A stretch of 46,964 nucleotides of DNA from Poseidonocella sp. HB161398 (GTDB lineage Bacteria > Pseudomonadota > Alphaproteobacteria > Rhodobacterales > Rhodobacteraceae): assembly GCF_005870025.1 (NCBI RefSeq), contig NZ_VATA01000049.1:1-46964 (forward strand), given 5' to 3'. The notes below the pieces were generated by a model. The model saw nothing but the letters and a program-made list of their open reading frames with translations. It made no database searches and had not been told where the DNA came from. Numbering within the stretch: the first letter of the stretch is position 1; every line of letters begins with the position of its first letter. The position numbers were made by a program, and so were the translations under genes. Below, one piece after another: positions 25,668 through 34,471 of this stretch.

Positions 25668-26537
25668 ATGTCCGCGCCCCGCGTGTCGTTCGAATTCTTC
25701 CCGCCCCGGTCGCTGGAGGCGTCGTTCCGGCTGTGGGACACGGTGCGGACCCTGGCCCCGCTGGCGCCGAGCTTCGTCTCGGTCACCTACGGGGCGGGCG
25801 GCACCACCCGCAAGCTGACCCACGAGGCGGTCACGACGATCGGGAAGAACTACGGCCTGAACGTCGCCGCGCATCTGACCTGCGTCGATGCGAGCCGCGA
25901 GGAAACCCTTGAAATCGCTGCCTCCTATGCCGAGGCCGGCGTGACCGAGCTGGTCGCGCTGCGCGGCGATCCCCCCAAGGGCGCCGACCATTTCACGCCG
26001 CATCCCGAGGGCTTCCGCGACAGCTGCGAGCTGATCGCCGCGCTGAAGGAGACCGGCAAGTTCACCCTGCGCGTCGGCGCCTATCCGGACCCCCATCCCG
26101 AGGCCAAGGGCGACACCATGGCCGATGTCCGCTGGCTGGCGAAGAAGTTCGAGGCCGGGGCCGATTCGGCGATCACCCAGTTCTTCTTCGAGGCCGACAC
26201 CTTCTTCCGCTTCCGCGACCGCTGCCGCGAGGCGGGAATCACCGGCCGGATCATCCCGGGCATCCTGCCGATCGAGAACTGGGCGGGCGTGAAGAAATTC
26301 GCGCAGCGCTGCGGCACGCCGGTTCCGGCCTGGCTCGACGAGGCCTTCACCGCCGCCGGGGCGGAGGGCCGCGAGGAGGAGCTGTCGAAGGAGCTCTGCA
26401 TCAAGCTCTGCCGCGAGCTGATGGCGGAGGGCGTCGAGGATCTGCATTTCTACACGCTCAACAAGCCGACGCTCAGCCGCGACATCTGCGCCGCGCTCGG
26501 CGTGCATCCCAAGGCGACGCTCGAAGACGTCGCCTGA
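25668..26537 (+). CDS. metF: 5,10-methylenetetrahydrofolate reductase
   Basis: A 289-residue FAD enzyme that reduces 5,10-methylene-THF to 5-methyl-THF for methionine synthesis. It begins with the conserved SFEFFPPRS (catalytic Glu). It continues with VSVTYGAGGTTR, HLTCVDASREE, ALRGDPPKG and QFFFEADTFFRF, all standard. I choose the ATG at 25668 because AGGAG is 8 bases upstream; the ATG at 25662 is too close to it. The neighbour metR is its expected activator. A 9-bp stem with a short T run follows the stop. No SAM riboswitch was seen upstream. Confidence 0.96.
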   Translation: MSAPRVSFEFFPPRSLEASFRLWDTVRTLAPLAPSFVSVTYGAGGTTRKLTHEAVTTIGKNYGLNVAAHLTCVDASREETLEIAASYAEAGVTELVALRGDPPKGADHFTPHPEGFRDSCELIAALKETGKFTLRVGAYPDPHPEAKGDTMADVRWLAKKFEAGADSAITQFFFEADTFFRFRDRCREAGITGRIIPGILPIENWAGVKKFAQRCGTPVPAWLDEAFTAAGAEGREEELSKELCIKLCRELMAEGVEDLHFYTLNKPTLSRDICAALGVHPKATLEDVA

Positions 26538-26543
26538 GGGGCT

Positions 26544-26575
26544 GCGGCGCCTTTGCCGTCGCCAGGCGCCGCTTT
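26544..26575 (+). terminator. terminator-like hairpin after metF
   Basis: GCGGCGCCT / AGGCGCCGC, 9 perfect pairs around an 11-nt loop, 6 bases past the metF stop, followed by TTTCCC. Strong stem but short T tract, so partial read-through to the thioesterase gene is possible. Confidence 0.6.
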
Positions 26576-26594
26576 CCCTGCTAGGCCGGGACGC

Positions 26595-27071
26595 ATGAGC
26601 GAAAGAGCGTTGCGATACGGTACGGTGAGTGCCGAAGAGCGGGCCGGGATGACCGGCCTCGACTTTCTCCTGGCGGTGGTCGACGGCCGCCTGCCCGAAG
26701 CGCCGATCCGCGGACTGATCAACGGCCGCGTCTCCGCCGCCGAGAAGGGCCGCGTCGAACTTCTCGCCCGTCCGACCGAGGACCACCTGAACCCGTTCGG
26801 CCAGGTGCAGGGCGGCTGGTACGGCGTCGTTCTGGACACTGTGCTGGGCTTCGCCATCGTGTCCTGCCTGGGCGAGGGATTCTCGGCGCCGACGCTGGAA
26901 TTCAAGGTCAATATCACCCGCGGCATCCCGCTGGGCATGCAGGTCCGCGCGACCGGGATCATCAGCCATGTCGGCCGCCGCACCGGGGTCTCGACCGCCG
27001 AGATCCGCGGCGTCGAGGACGGCAAGCTCTATGCCACCGGCTCGACCACCTGCATCAACCTGACCCCCTGA
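26595..27071 (+). CDS. PaaI-type hotdog thioesterase
   Basis: A 158-residue hotdog-fold protein. The catalytic region HLNPFGQVQGGWYGVVLDTVLG has the N-x-x-G-x-x-x-G-G pattern of PaaI/YbgC-like acyl-CoA thioesterases, with the Asp in VLDTVLG as probable base. TLEFKVNITRGIPLG follows, the usual central strand. Acts on a CoA ester of unknown type. It lies 57 bp after metF, but a terminator-like stem separates them. Confidence 0.88.
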   Translation: MSERALRYGTVSAEERAGMTGLDFLLAVVDGRLPEAPIRGLINGRVSAAEKGRVELLARPTEDHLNPFGQVQGGWYGVVLDTVLGFAIVSCLGEGFSAPTLEFKVNITRGIPLGMQVRATGIISHVGRRTGVSTAEIRGVEDGKLYATGSTTCINLTP

Positions 27072-27159
27072 TCGGGACCGCTGCGACGGCGGTCTTTACC
27101 CGGCATTAACCAAGAACCATTGTCCTAGCCGGCAGGGGCCGCTACAGAACCGGCACTGC

Positions 27160-27243
27160 GCGGGCGTGGTGGAATGGTAGACACAGGAGACTTAAAATCT
27201 CCAGGCGCAAGCCGTGCGGGTTCGAGTCCCGCCGCCCGTACCA
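27160..27243 (+). tRNA. tRNA-Leu(UAA)
   Basis: A complete cloverleaf: acceptor stem GCGGGCG / CGCCCGT (one G-U pair), anticodon stem GGAGA / TCTCC with loop CTTAAAA, anticodon TAA at 27193-27195, a class II variable arm, T arm GCGGG-TTCGAGT-CCCGC, discriminator A, and encoded CCA at 27241-27243. 84 nt in all. Stands alone, 99 bp before the MCP-like gene. Confidence 0.97.
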
Positions 27244-27341
27244 TGCCTTCCTGCGGCGCGTCCCCGAAAAGCGATCATTAACGGATCGGTGCCACAAGGG
27301 TCTGGCGGACAGGACTGGTCCGCCGGAGGAGTGGACAGGGC

Positions 27342-29393
27342 ATGGAAGACCGGGAACAGGCGCCTGGGGCGCTGATCGGCGAAATCGATCTGCTGGCGGC
27401 AGGGCTGCGCAAGCTCCTGGTCGAGGAGTCGGTACAGCCGCTGGAACTGCCGCCCGAAGGCTCGGTCCTGCATCCGCTGGCGCTGCTGGTCGAGCAGCTG
27501 CGCGCCGCCCATGTCAAGCTCAGCCGCCAGAACGAGGTCCAGACTGTCGGCGAGGGCGAATTCGAGATCAAGCGGCGCAGCCAGATGCGCGAGATCTCGC
27601 AGAATTTCTCGGGCACGGTGGGCAAGGTCGTCACCGACCTGATCGCCCGCGGCGAGGAGGGCACGCGCGCCACCGAATCCGCCGTCGCCTCGGTCCGCGA
27701 CATGGTCGAGAAGACCGAGGGCATCCGCACCGCGATCGAGGCGGTGATTGAACAGGCGGCCTCGTCGAGCGAAAGCGTGAAATTCGCGGCCAGCCGCGCC
27801 GATGCGGCGATCAAGATCACCGCCGACGTGCAGGCCGCCGCGCGCGAGATCGTCGAGATCGTCGAGCTGATCGATTCGATCTCCTTCCAGACCAACCTGC
27901 TGGCGCTCAATGCCAGCATCGAGGCAGCGCGCGCGGGCGATTTCGGCCGCGGCTTCTCGGTGGTGGCGCAGGAGGTCAAGACGCTGTCGAACCACACCTC
28001 CGAGGCGGCGCAGCGGATCAAGCAGACCGCCGAGGGCATGCAGGGCGCGGCCAACAGCATGACCGAGGCGGTGCGCGCCATCAAGGACGCCAATGAGAGC
28101 GTCTCCAGCACGACCTCCGACACGATCGAGGCGATCGACCGGCAGGTGGCGGCGACCAAGGACATCACCGAAGGCGCCGAGGCCTCCGGACGGCAGCTCG
28201 CCCAGGCGGAATCGCGGATCCGCGCCATCCAGGAAGAGGCCGGGCGGCTCAGCCGCAAGACCGAGGATTTCGCCCGCTACATCTCGGCCGAGCCCGGCAT
28301 CACCGCCGACGCGGTGACCTTCGGCCAGTCGGCGCCATTCTCCGGCGCGGTGGCCTCGCTCGGCACGGGCACGCGCACCGGGATCGAGGTCGCCTTCGCC
28401 GAGGCCGCGGCCGCGGGCGGCATCCATGGCCGCATGCCGGTGCTGCGCGCGATCGACGACGGCTACGATCCCGACAAGGCGCTGGACAACGTCCGGTCCC
28501 TGGTGCGCAGCGGCGAGATCTTCGGCCTGGTCGGCGCCGTCGGCACCCCGACCTCGAAGCTCAGCGAGCGGATCGCCCGCGGCGGCCGGGTGCCCTTCGT
28601 CGGCCCGGTGACCGGCACCGGCTTCCTGCGCACGCGCGAGCGCAGCCATGTGGTCAATACCCGCGCCTCCTATGGCGACGAGGCGGATGCGCTGGTGCGC
28701 CATTTCGAGACTGCCGGCGGGCTCGATGACTGCGCGCTCTTCTTCCAGGCCGATGCCTACGGCCTGGCGGTCAGCGAGGCGCTGAAGAAGCCCCTGGCAG
28801 CCCGCGGCTGCGCGATCCGCCATCTCGCCCCCTATGACCGCACCACCGGCGACGTGTCCGAGGCGGTCCGCATCATCACCGCCGCGGCGCCGAAGCTGGT
28901 CTTCATGGCCGGCACGGCGGGCCCGACGGCGAAATTCGCCACCGCCCTGCGCGAGGCGGGGATCGAGGCGCATCTGGCGACGATCTCCTTTGTCGGCGCG
29001 GCGGAATTCGCCCGCCAGGCAGGGCAGGCCGGAGAGGGCGTGGTGGTCAGCCAGGTCGTGCCGAGCCCCTCGGACCGGGCCAGCCAGCTGGTGAAGCAGT
29101 GCAATGCCGCGCTGGAGCGGTTCGGCCGCGGCGCCAAGCCGGATTTCGCGGTGCTCGAAGGCTACCTGACCGGCCGCGTCCTCTGCGAGATGCTTGAGCG
29201 CGCGGGCACCGATCCGCGGCGCGAGACCTTCCTGCAGACGGTTTTCGCCCGCCGCACGGAGCTCGATATCGGCGGTTTCCGCCTGCGCTACGGCCCGGGC
29301 GAGAATACCGGCACGCAGGCGGTCTTCCTGACCGAACTCGGCCGCGGCGGCCTCTACGCACCGGTGGCGTCCGGACTGCGCCGCGCATCCTGA
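27342..29393 (+). CDS. soluble chemoreceptor signalling domain fused to a LivK/UrtA-like ligand-binding domain
   Basis: A 683-residue protein with an unusual domain order. Residues about 85-310 are a methyl-accepting chemotaxis hairpin; the tip is unmistakable ([20 protein letters not shown], then [15 protein letters not shown], about residues 181-215). Residues about 320-675 are a type I periplasmic-binding-protein fold of the branched-chain amino acid/amide family ([15 protein letters not shown], then a DDGYDP loop and [12 protein letters not shown]). There is no signal peptide and no membrane segment, so the binding domain must work in the cytoplasm, C-terminal to the signalling hairpin, opposite to normal receptors. 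No CheW-binding neighbours or che genes are in the window. Likely a cytoplasmic sensor for an amino acid, amide or nucleotide-like ligand feeding a chemotaxis-type array. ATG with GGAGGAG 10 bases upstream. Confidence 0.9.
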   Translation: MEDREQAPGALIGEIDLLAAGLRKLLVEESVQPLELPPEGSVLHPLALLVEQLRAAHVKLSRQNEVQTVGEGEFEIKRRSQMREISQNFSGTVGKVVTDLIARGEEGTRATESAVASVRDMVEKTEGIRTAIEAVIEQAASSSESVKFAASRADAAIKITADVQAAAREIVEIVELIDSISFQTNLLALNASIEAARAGDFGRGFSVVAQEVKTLSNHTSEAAQRIKQTAEGMQGAANSMTEAVRAIKDANESVSSTTSDTIEAIDRQVAATKDITEGAEASGRQLAQAESRIRAIQEEAGRLSRKTEDFARYISAEPGITADAVTFGQSAPFSGAVASLGTGTRTGIEVAFAEAAAAGGIHGRMPVLRAIDDGYDPDKALDNVRSLVRSGEIFGLVGAVGTPTSKLSERIARGGRVPFVGPVTGTGFLRTRERSHVVNTRASYGDEADALVRHFETAGGLDDCALFFQADAYGLAVSEALKKPLAARGCAIRHLAPYDRTTGDVSEAVRIITAAAPKLVFMAGTAGPTAKFATALREAGIEAHLATISFVGAAEFARQAGQAGEGVVVSQVVPSPSDRASQLVKQCNAALERFGRGAKPDFAVLEGYLTGRVLCEMLERAGTDPRRETFLQTVFARRTELDIGGFRLRYGPGENTGTQAVFLTELGRGGLYAPVASGLRRAS

Positions 29394-29650
29394 CCGGTGC
29401 GGGCCGCAAATTTCCCGTGCACCGCCCGGGCGAGGCTGTCCGGAACGTCCTGTCCGGCGGCACGTCTTGATACGGATCGTGCAGGGGCTTGGCCTCGGCC
29501 GAGGCCGCGGTCCGTCAAAAGGCGCGGGCTTGTTCTGGGCGTGATGTCCCAGGTCGGCGCCCCGCGCCATGCAGAACCCGGCGATGTCCGGCGGAAGGCT
29601 GCGTTTCGCCGACGCCATCGGGCTTCTCGGTCGGGTAGGGTCGCCGAACT
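29394..29650. other. gene-free flank between the MCP fusion and the IS remnant
   Basis: No coding region supported. It holds a perfect 16-bp palindrome, GGCCTCGGCCGAGGCC (29491-29506), with outer ACGGA/TCCGT arms; no T tract follows. Confidence 0.4.
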
Positions 29651-30533
29651 GGGTCATGTTGACAAAAGGCGCAGCCGGATTCGGACGGACGCGATGTCGA
29701 AAGAGCCGAGGAAACTCAGCGCGGTCTCGTCGCGACGCTAGGCCACCCAGCGGAACTGGCTTAGCCTGGAAAAGCAACGCTCGGCCATGTTGCGCCAGCG
29801 GTAGAAGTCCCTCTCGACGACGCGCATTCCTCGTGATTGCGCCGCATCGGGGTCGCCACAGGGATCCGGCATTCTTCCCGCTTTCCCCGTATCTTGCCGA
29901 CATCCGAGCTCTTGTCGGCAAGCTAATATGCAGATCACGGCAAAACCTTCGTCATCATCAGGTCGACCCCTTCCACATCGGCTGTCTCCCCGCCGGTGAT
30001 CTCGCGGCACATCGGCAGCCCGCACCGTTTGCCCGGAGGTGGACCTTGGTCGTGAAGCCGTCACGGGAACGGCCGAAACCTTCCTTTTCGGTCCCCCTTT
30101 AGCGCCCGCGGCCTATTGATGGGCGCGAGATGTCATTCGGTGCTGGGCTCGGACCAATGGTGCTTGCGCCTCATCGTCGATCATCTGGACCCGGGCGGGA
30201 GCGAGGTCGCTGTCGTTGAGAAGCGCCAGGATGCTCTCCCACAGCGCGGCCTGTGCCCAGTACCGGAACTGGCGGTAGACGGACCCTCACGTGCCGAATT
30301 CCTCTGGCAGATCTCGCTAGGGGGCTCCGGTTCCGGAAATCCAGAATATGCACCGAGAACAAGGCGATGACCAAATGGCTTGCCGACGTTCAGGGCACGG
30401 ATCGCGTATGAAATACTCGAAGAACCGCCATTCCCGTCGAACATCCGCTGACGCGCCAAGATCACCTCCGCTGTGACGGTGATCTTGAATGACGGAAGTG
30501 CCCGGCTGTGGATCCCTTTTGCCAACATGGCCT
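29651..30533. mobile_element. decayed IS5-family insertion sequence with terminal inverted repeats
   Basis: About 0.88 kb, the right size for the IS5 family. The left end GGGTCATGTTGACAAAAGG (29651-29669) is matched in reverse complement at the right end (30514-30533, AGGCCATGTTGGCAAAAGG on the minus strand): 16 of 20 positions agree. Between them is a transposase gene wrecked by stop codons and frameshifts. No clear target duplication could be assigned. The element cannot move by itself. Confidence 0.8.
29654..30460 (-). pseudogene. IS5-family transposase pseudogene
   Basis: Conceptual translation on the minus strand, followed from about 30460 to 29654, gives an almost full-length IS5-type transposase in broken pieces: EWRFFEYFIRD, IFWISGTGAP-stop-RDLPEEFGT-stop-GSVYRQFRYWAQAALWES, AHQ-stop-AAGAKGG, then a frameshift into GRSRDGFTTKVHLRANGAG, then ERDFYRWRNMAERCFSRLS and QFRWVA-stop-RRDETALSFLGSF, ending SVRIRLRLLST-stop. 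Two of the stops (TAG after GAP, TGA after EFGT) stand where the family has Trp, so they look like TGG to TAG/TGA point mutations. At least four in-frame stops and one or more frameshifts make it non-functional. Confidence 0.85.
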
Positions 30534-30847
30534 GGCGGTCCGCCATCTGCTCGATCGCAGCGATCCGGGCTTTGTCTTCGGCTTTCTGCCCGGCCGCCGC
30601 GCGCGGGCCTTGGTCTCGAACCGATGTGGAGCAAGCCGTTGCTATACCTCGAAAGCGCCGGCATCCGCCGTCCCGATCCGGATGCGGACCGGGTTGCGCG
30701 ACAGGTCGTGGCGGTTTGCATGCGCGTTGCGCGTTGCGCCGTCCTGGCGCTTGAAACCAGGGCCGTGGACGCGACGGCGTCTGCGCACGGGCATCCGTCC
30801 TTCGAACACCCGCGAGGGGGCAATTCGACCGGTCCCACAGGTTTCCC
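30534..30847. other. no recognisable gene between IS remnant and LysR gene
   Basis: Short open frames exist on both strands but none resembles a family or has a ribosome site. Probably the decayed flank of the insertion. Confidence 0.4.
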
Positions 30848-31771
30848 CTAGGAGCGCGTCCCGGTTTCCGGTCCGGTGCCGCGCAGCAGCTCGGCGAAGT
30901 CGCGGCGCGCGAAATCGACCAGGGCGCGGACCTTGCGCGGCAGGCTGCGGCCCTCCAGCCAGACGGCGCTGACCGGGATCGTGTCGCAGGAATAATCGCC
31001 GAGCAGCGGTTCGAGCTGTCCGGCCGCCAGCGCGTCATGCAGCACGAAATCCGGAAGGAAGGCGATGCCCTGGCCCGACATGGCGAGGTCGCGCACCACC
31101 CGCGCGCTATTGGCCATCATCCGTCCCGGGACGTGGATCACATGCTCGCCATCGGCGCCGCGGAACACCCAGCGGTCGGCCGCACGTCGGTTGGTGTCGA
31201 TGATGCAGCGATGCGCCGGCAGATCGGCGGGACGGGCCGGGCGGCCATGGACCTCGAGATAGGCGGGCGCGGCGACAAGGCGGCTGCCGATCTGGCCCAG
31301 CCGGCGTACGGTCAGCGCGGCGACATCGGGCTGGCCGATGCGGAAGGCCAGGTCGATCCCGTCCGAGGCCAGGTCGACATGGGCGTCGTCGAGCCTGAGA
31401 TCGACCACCAGATCGGGATGCTCGGTGCAGAACCGGCCGAGCAGGTCGCGCACGAAAATCTCGCCGAAAGTCACCGGCGCCGAGACCCGGATCACGCCGG
31501 AAAAGCCGCGCGTGTCCTCGGTGACATCGCCGATCATCGCGTCGAGCTCGTCGAGAAGCGCCGGCGCCCGGGCCAGCAGCCGCTCGCCCGCCGGGGTGAT
31601 GCCGACCTTGCGGGTGGTCCGCTGCAGCAGGCGCACGCCCAGCCGGGTCTCCAGCTCGCCGACATATTTCGAGCTCAGCCGGTTCGACATGCCCAGCCGC
31701 TCGGCCGCGGCGGTGAAGGAACCGCTCTGCGCGGTGGCCACGAAGGCGCGCAGCCCGTCGATCAGATCCAT
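30848..31771 (-). CDS. LysR-family transcriptional regulator (quinone-detox locus)
   Basis: A 307-residue LysR regulator. The N-terminal HTH is LIDGLRAFVATAQSGSFTAA to about residue 60, of the group with SNRLSSKYVGELETRLG. The effector domain runs from VIRVSAPVTFGEIFV onward and is AaeR/DhcR-like in style. It is divergent from an extradiol-dioxygenase-like gene and a glutathionyl-hydroquinone reductase, and probably controls them in response to an aromatic or quinone compound (inference from layout). The 138-bp gap contains an AT-rich region with palindrome AATCGCGATT (31816-31825). Confidence 0.92.
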   Translation of the reverse strand: MDLIDGLRAFVATAQSGSFTAAAERLGMSNRLSSKYVGELETRLGVRLLQRTTRKVGITPAGERLLARAPALLDELDAMIGDVTEDTRGFSGVIRVSAPVTFGEIFVRDLLGRFCTEHPDLVVDLRLDDAHVDLASDGIDLAFRIGQPDVAALTVRRLGQIGSRLVAAPAYLEVHGRPARPADLPAHRCIIDTNRRAADRWVFRGADGEHVIHVPGRMMANSARVVRDLAMSGQGIAFLPDFVLHDALAAGQLEPLLGDYSCDTIPVSAVWLEGRSLPRKVRALVDFARRDFAELLRGTGPETGTRS

Positions 31772-31815
31772 GTCCAGCCTCTATTGGGAACAAATCATAG
31801 ATAGATATACGCCAT

Positions 31816-31825
31816 AATCGCGATT
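31816..31825. promoter_or_regulatory. candidate LysR operator
   Basis: Perfect 10-bp palindrome AATCGCGATT in the divergent LysR/dioxygenase promoter region. Position and symmetry fit, but no second copy supports it. Confidence 0.35.
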
Positions 31826-31909
31826 TCATTCAGGCGCCGCAAGGTCCATTTAGCTCTCGACGCAATCACGCATCGCCGCCCCCGGGGCGGCCCCGCAAGG
31901 AGACAGACC

Positions 31910-32698
31910 ATGTCCACTGCTTCTGCACCGCTGGAGATCGGCCGGGTGTCCCTGACTGTCCATGACCTGGACCGCACCGGCAATTTCTACGAGACCGTCC
32001 TCGGCCTGGCGCCGATGGGCCGCGACGGCGAAAGCGCGCGCTATGGCGCGGGCGGCCGCACGCTGGTCGAGCTGCGCCGCGACAGGGCGGCCCGCAAATC
32101 CTCGCGCCGCGAGGCCGGGCTCTTCCACACCGCCTTCCTGCTGCCCGAGCGCGCCGATCTCGGCGCCTGGCTGCGCTTTGCCGCGGAGAACCGCATCGGG
32201 CTGCACGGCGTCTCGGACCACCTGGTCAGCGAGGCGCTCTATCTGGCCGACCCCGAGGGCAACGGCATCGAGATCTATGTCGACCGCCCGCGCGCCGCGT
32301 GGGAGGTGAAGGGCGGGCTGGTGCGGATGAGCACCGATCCGCTCGACCTGGAGAGCCTTTCCGCCGCCGCCATCGCCCCCTGGGCGGGCGCGCCCGAGGG
32401 CACGGTGGTCGGCCATGTCCACCTGCAGGCCGGCGCGCTGCCGCAGGCGCAGGAGTTCATCTCCGGCGAACTCGGCTTCGACGTGACCAGCAAGTATCCC
32501 GGCGCGCTGTTCTTCGGCTCGGGCGGGTACCATCATCATCTGGCCGGGAATATCTGGAACAGCCGCAACGCGCCGGTGCGCCAGTTCCCCGCCACCGGCC
32601 TGGCCGCGGTCGAGATCCTCGACGGCACCGGCCGCGCCGCAGCCACGCTCCGCGATCCGTGGGGCACGGAATTCGACATCACCCCGAAGGAGGCCTGA
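31910..32698 (+). CDS. VOC-family extradiol dioxygenase-like protein (CatE type)
   Basis: A 262-residue protein with two vicinal-oxygen-chelate modules, like CatE/MhqE-type catechol-2,3-dioxygenases. Metal ligands are likely in LFHTAFLLPE (His), GNGIEIYVDRP (Glu), VVGHVHLQAG (His) and the C-terminal WGTEFDITP (Glu). Ribosome site AAGGAGA precedes the ATG. The gene is 3 bp upstream of the hydroquinone reductase, forming a two-gene operon under the divergent LysR gene. Bacillus MhqA/MhqE-like enzymes of this kind remove catechols and quinones; the same is probable here. Confidence 0.87.
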   Translation: MSTASAPLEIGRVSLTVHDLDRTGNFYETVLGLAPMGRDGESARYGAGGRTLVELRRDRAARKSSRREAGLFHTAFLLPERADLGAWLRFAAENRIGLHGVSDHLVSEALYLADPEGNGIEIYVDRPRAAWEVKGGLVRMSTDPLDLESLSAAAIAPWAGAPEGTVVGHVHLQAGALPQAQEFISGELGFDVTSKYPGALFFGSGGYHHHLAGNIWNSRNAPVRQFPATGLAAVEILDGTGRAAATLRDPWGTEFDITPKEA

Positions 32699-32701
32699 AC
32701 G

Positions 32702-33661
32702 ATGCTCGTCGACGGAAAATGGACCAAGGACTGGCACCCGGTGCAGAAGGCCGACGGCAAGGGCCGCTTCGTGCGGCAGGTGTCGTCCTTCCGCAACTGG
32801 ATCACCCCGGACGGCTCGGCCGGGCCGTCCGGGACGGGCGGCTTCAAGGCGGAGGCCGGGCGCTACCGGCTCTATGTCGCGCTGATCTGCCCCTGGGCCT
32901 CGCGCACGCTGATCGCCCGCAAGCTCAAGGGGCTCGACAGCCTGATCCCGGTGACGGTGGTCAATCCGACGCTCGGGGACGAGGGCTGGGCCTTCGGCGG
33001 CTATGACGGCGCGGACGAGGACCCGCTTTTCGGGGCGCATCACCTGCACCAGCTCTATACCCGCGCCGATCCGCACTATACCGGGCGGGCGACGGTGCCG
33101 GTGCTGTGGGACACCAGGACGGACACGATGGTCAGCAACGAGAGCGCCGATATCGTCCGGATGTTCGACACGGCCTTCGAGGGGATCGTGCCCTCCTCGG
33201 TGCGGCTCTATCCGGAGGATCTGGGGCCGGAGATCGACGCGCTGAACGCGCAGGTCTACGACACGCTGAACAACGGCGTCTACAAGGCCGGCTTCGCCTC
33301 CTCGCAGGAGGCCTATGACGAGGCGGTGGCCGGCGTCTTCGAGACGCTCGACACGCTGGAAGAGCGGCTGGGGGAGGGCGACTGGCTATTCGGCGCGCGC
33401 TTCACCGAGGCCGATATCCGGCTTTTCGTGACGCTGATCCGCTTCGACGCGGCCTATCACGGGCTCTTCAAGACCAACCGCCGCCGCATCGCCGACTATC
33501 CGCGGCTGAAGGCCTATACCGCCCGCGTGCTGGCGCTTCCGGGCGTGCGCGAGACGGTCAACATGGACCACATCACCCGCGGCTACTACTCGATCAAGGC
33601 GCTGAACCCCTCGGGCATCCGCCCGGTCGGCCCCGCCGATATCGAGGCGCTGCTGGCCTGA
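32702..33661 (+). CDS. yqjG: glutathionyl-hydroquinone reductase (YqjG/ECM4 type)
   Basis: A 319-residue Xi-class glutathione transferase. The catalytic Cys is in LICPWASRTLIARKLKG. Other family blocks are GDEGWAFGG, HLHQLYTRADPHYTGRATVP, VPVLWDTRT, SNESADIVRMF and the C-terminal VNMDHITRGYYSI. It reduces glutathionyl-hydroquinones back to hydroquinone with release of GSSG. Co-transcribed with the dioxygenase-like gene 3 bp upstream: one opens rings, the other clears quinone-glutathione adducts. Confidence 0.93.
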   Translation: MLVDGKWTKDWHPVQKADGKGRFVRQVSSFRNWITPDGSAGPSGTGGFKAEAGRYRLYVALICPWASRTLIARKLKGLDSLIPVTVVNPTLGDEGWAFGGYDGADEDPLFGAHHLHQLYTRADPHYTGRATVPVLWDTRTDTMVSNESADIVRMFDTAFEGIVPSSVRLYPEDLGPEIDALNAQVYDTLNNGVYKAGFASSQEAYDEAVAGVFETLDTLEERLGEGDWLFGARFTEADIRLFVTLIRFDAAYHGLFKTNRRRIADYPRLKAYTARVLALPGVRETVNMDHITRGYYSIKALNPSGIRPVGPADIEALLA

Positions 33662-33790
33662 TCGGGGCCCGGTCTGCGACATTCTGGCACTTCGGCCCTT
33701 GCAAAACCGGGCCGGAGCGGCTAGCGGAGCCTGTCCCGGGCGCGGTCCGGGAACAAGTCTCCGCGACCTTGCCAAAACGGATCACAGATC

Positions 33791-34408
33791 ATGTCACGCC
33801 TTCTGCCCGGCATCCTTGCCATGGCGGCCATCGTCGTCGCCTCGAACATCCTGGTGCAGCACCTCTTCGGCCAATGGCTGACCTGGGGCGCCTTCACCTA
33901 TCCCTTCGCCTTCCTGGTCACCGACCTGACCAACCGCCTCCACGGGCCGCGCGACGCGCGCCGCATCGTCTGGGCGGGTTTCGCGGTCGGGATCCTCTGC
34001 TCGCTGGTGGGCAGCCAGATCGTCGGCGAATTCGGCCCGCTCGTCACCTTCCGCGTGGCGCTGGGGTCGGGGCTGGCCTTCCTGGCCGCGCAGCTGATGG
34101 ATGTCGCCGTCTTCGACCGGATGCGCGCAGGCGCCTGGTGGCGCGCGCCGCTGGCCTCGACGCTGATCGGCTCCTCGCTCGACACCGCGATCTTCTTCTC
34201 GGTCGCCTTCTCCTCGGGCCTGTCCTTCCTCGAGCCGGGCAATGACACCGCCTGGGCGAACGAGGTGATTCCCCTGCTCGGCGCCGGTCCGGAGGTCCCG
34301 TTGTGGATTTCCCTTGCCGCAGCGGACTGGATGGTGAAACTTTCGCTGGCACTCGTCGCGCTGATTCCGTTCCGCGCTTTGACTGCTCGTTATGCAGATC
34401 ACGCCTGA
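33791..34408 (+). CDS. yhhQ: queuosine-precursor transporter (YhhQ/DUF165 family)
   Basis: A 205-residue membrane protein with about six hydrophobic segments. The family motif FTYPFAFLVTDLTNRLHGPRDA is intact, as is LIGSSLDTAIFFSVAF. It takes up preQ0/preQ1 or queuine-type precursors used to modify tRNA position 34. ATG at 33791. The 129-bp upstream gap has a CGGCCC/GGGCCG hairpin with an A-rich loop (33693-33714), but I could not match it to a preQ1 riboswitch class. Confidence 0.92.
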   Translation: MSRLLPGILAMAAIVVASNILVQHLFGQWLTWGAFTYPFAFLVTDLTNRLHGPRDARRIVWAGFAVGILCSLVGSQIVGEFGPLVTFRVALGSGLAFLAAQLMDVAVFDRMRAGAWWRAPLASTLIGSSLDTAIFFSVAFSSGLSFLEPGNDTAWANEVIPLLGAGPEVPLWISLAAADWMVKLSLALVALIPFRALTARYADHA

Positions 34409-34471
34409 GTGACCCCCAGAACGCGCTTTTTAATTTGTGATTAACTCCTTCCATGGCAGCCTGATCTCAGG

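Noticed and set aside
27192-29921. A 909-codon open frame on the minus strand
   Set aside because: Antisense to the MCP fusion and also covers the tRNA-Leu gene; no recognisable domain.
30534-30847. Possible small gene beside the IS remnant
   Set aside because: Overlapping short frames on both strands, none with a ribosome site or any family resemblance.
33662-33790. preQ1 riboswitch upstream of yhhQ
   Set aside because: A GC hairpin with an A-rich loop is present, but no pseudoknot partner, conserved preQ1 aptamer bases or ribosome-site pairing could be matched.
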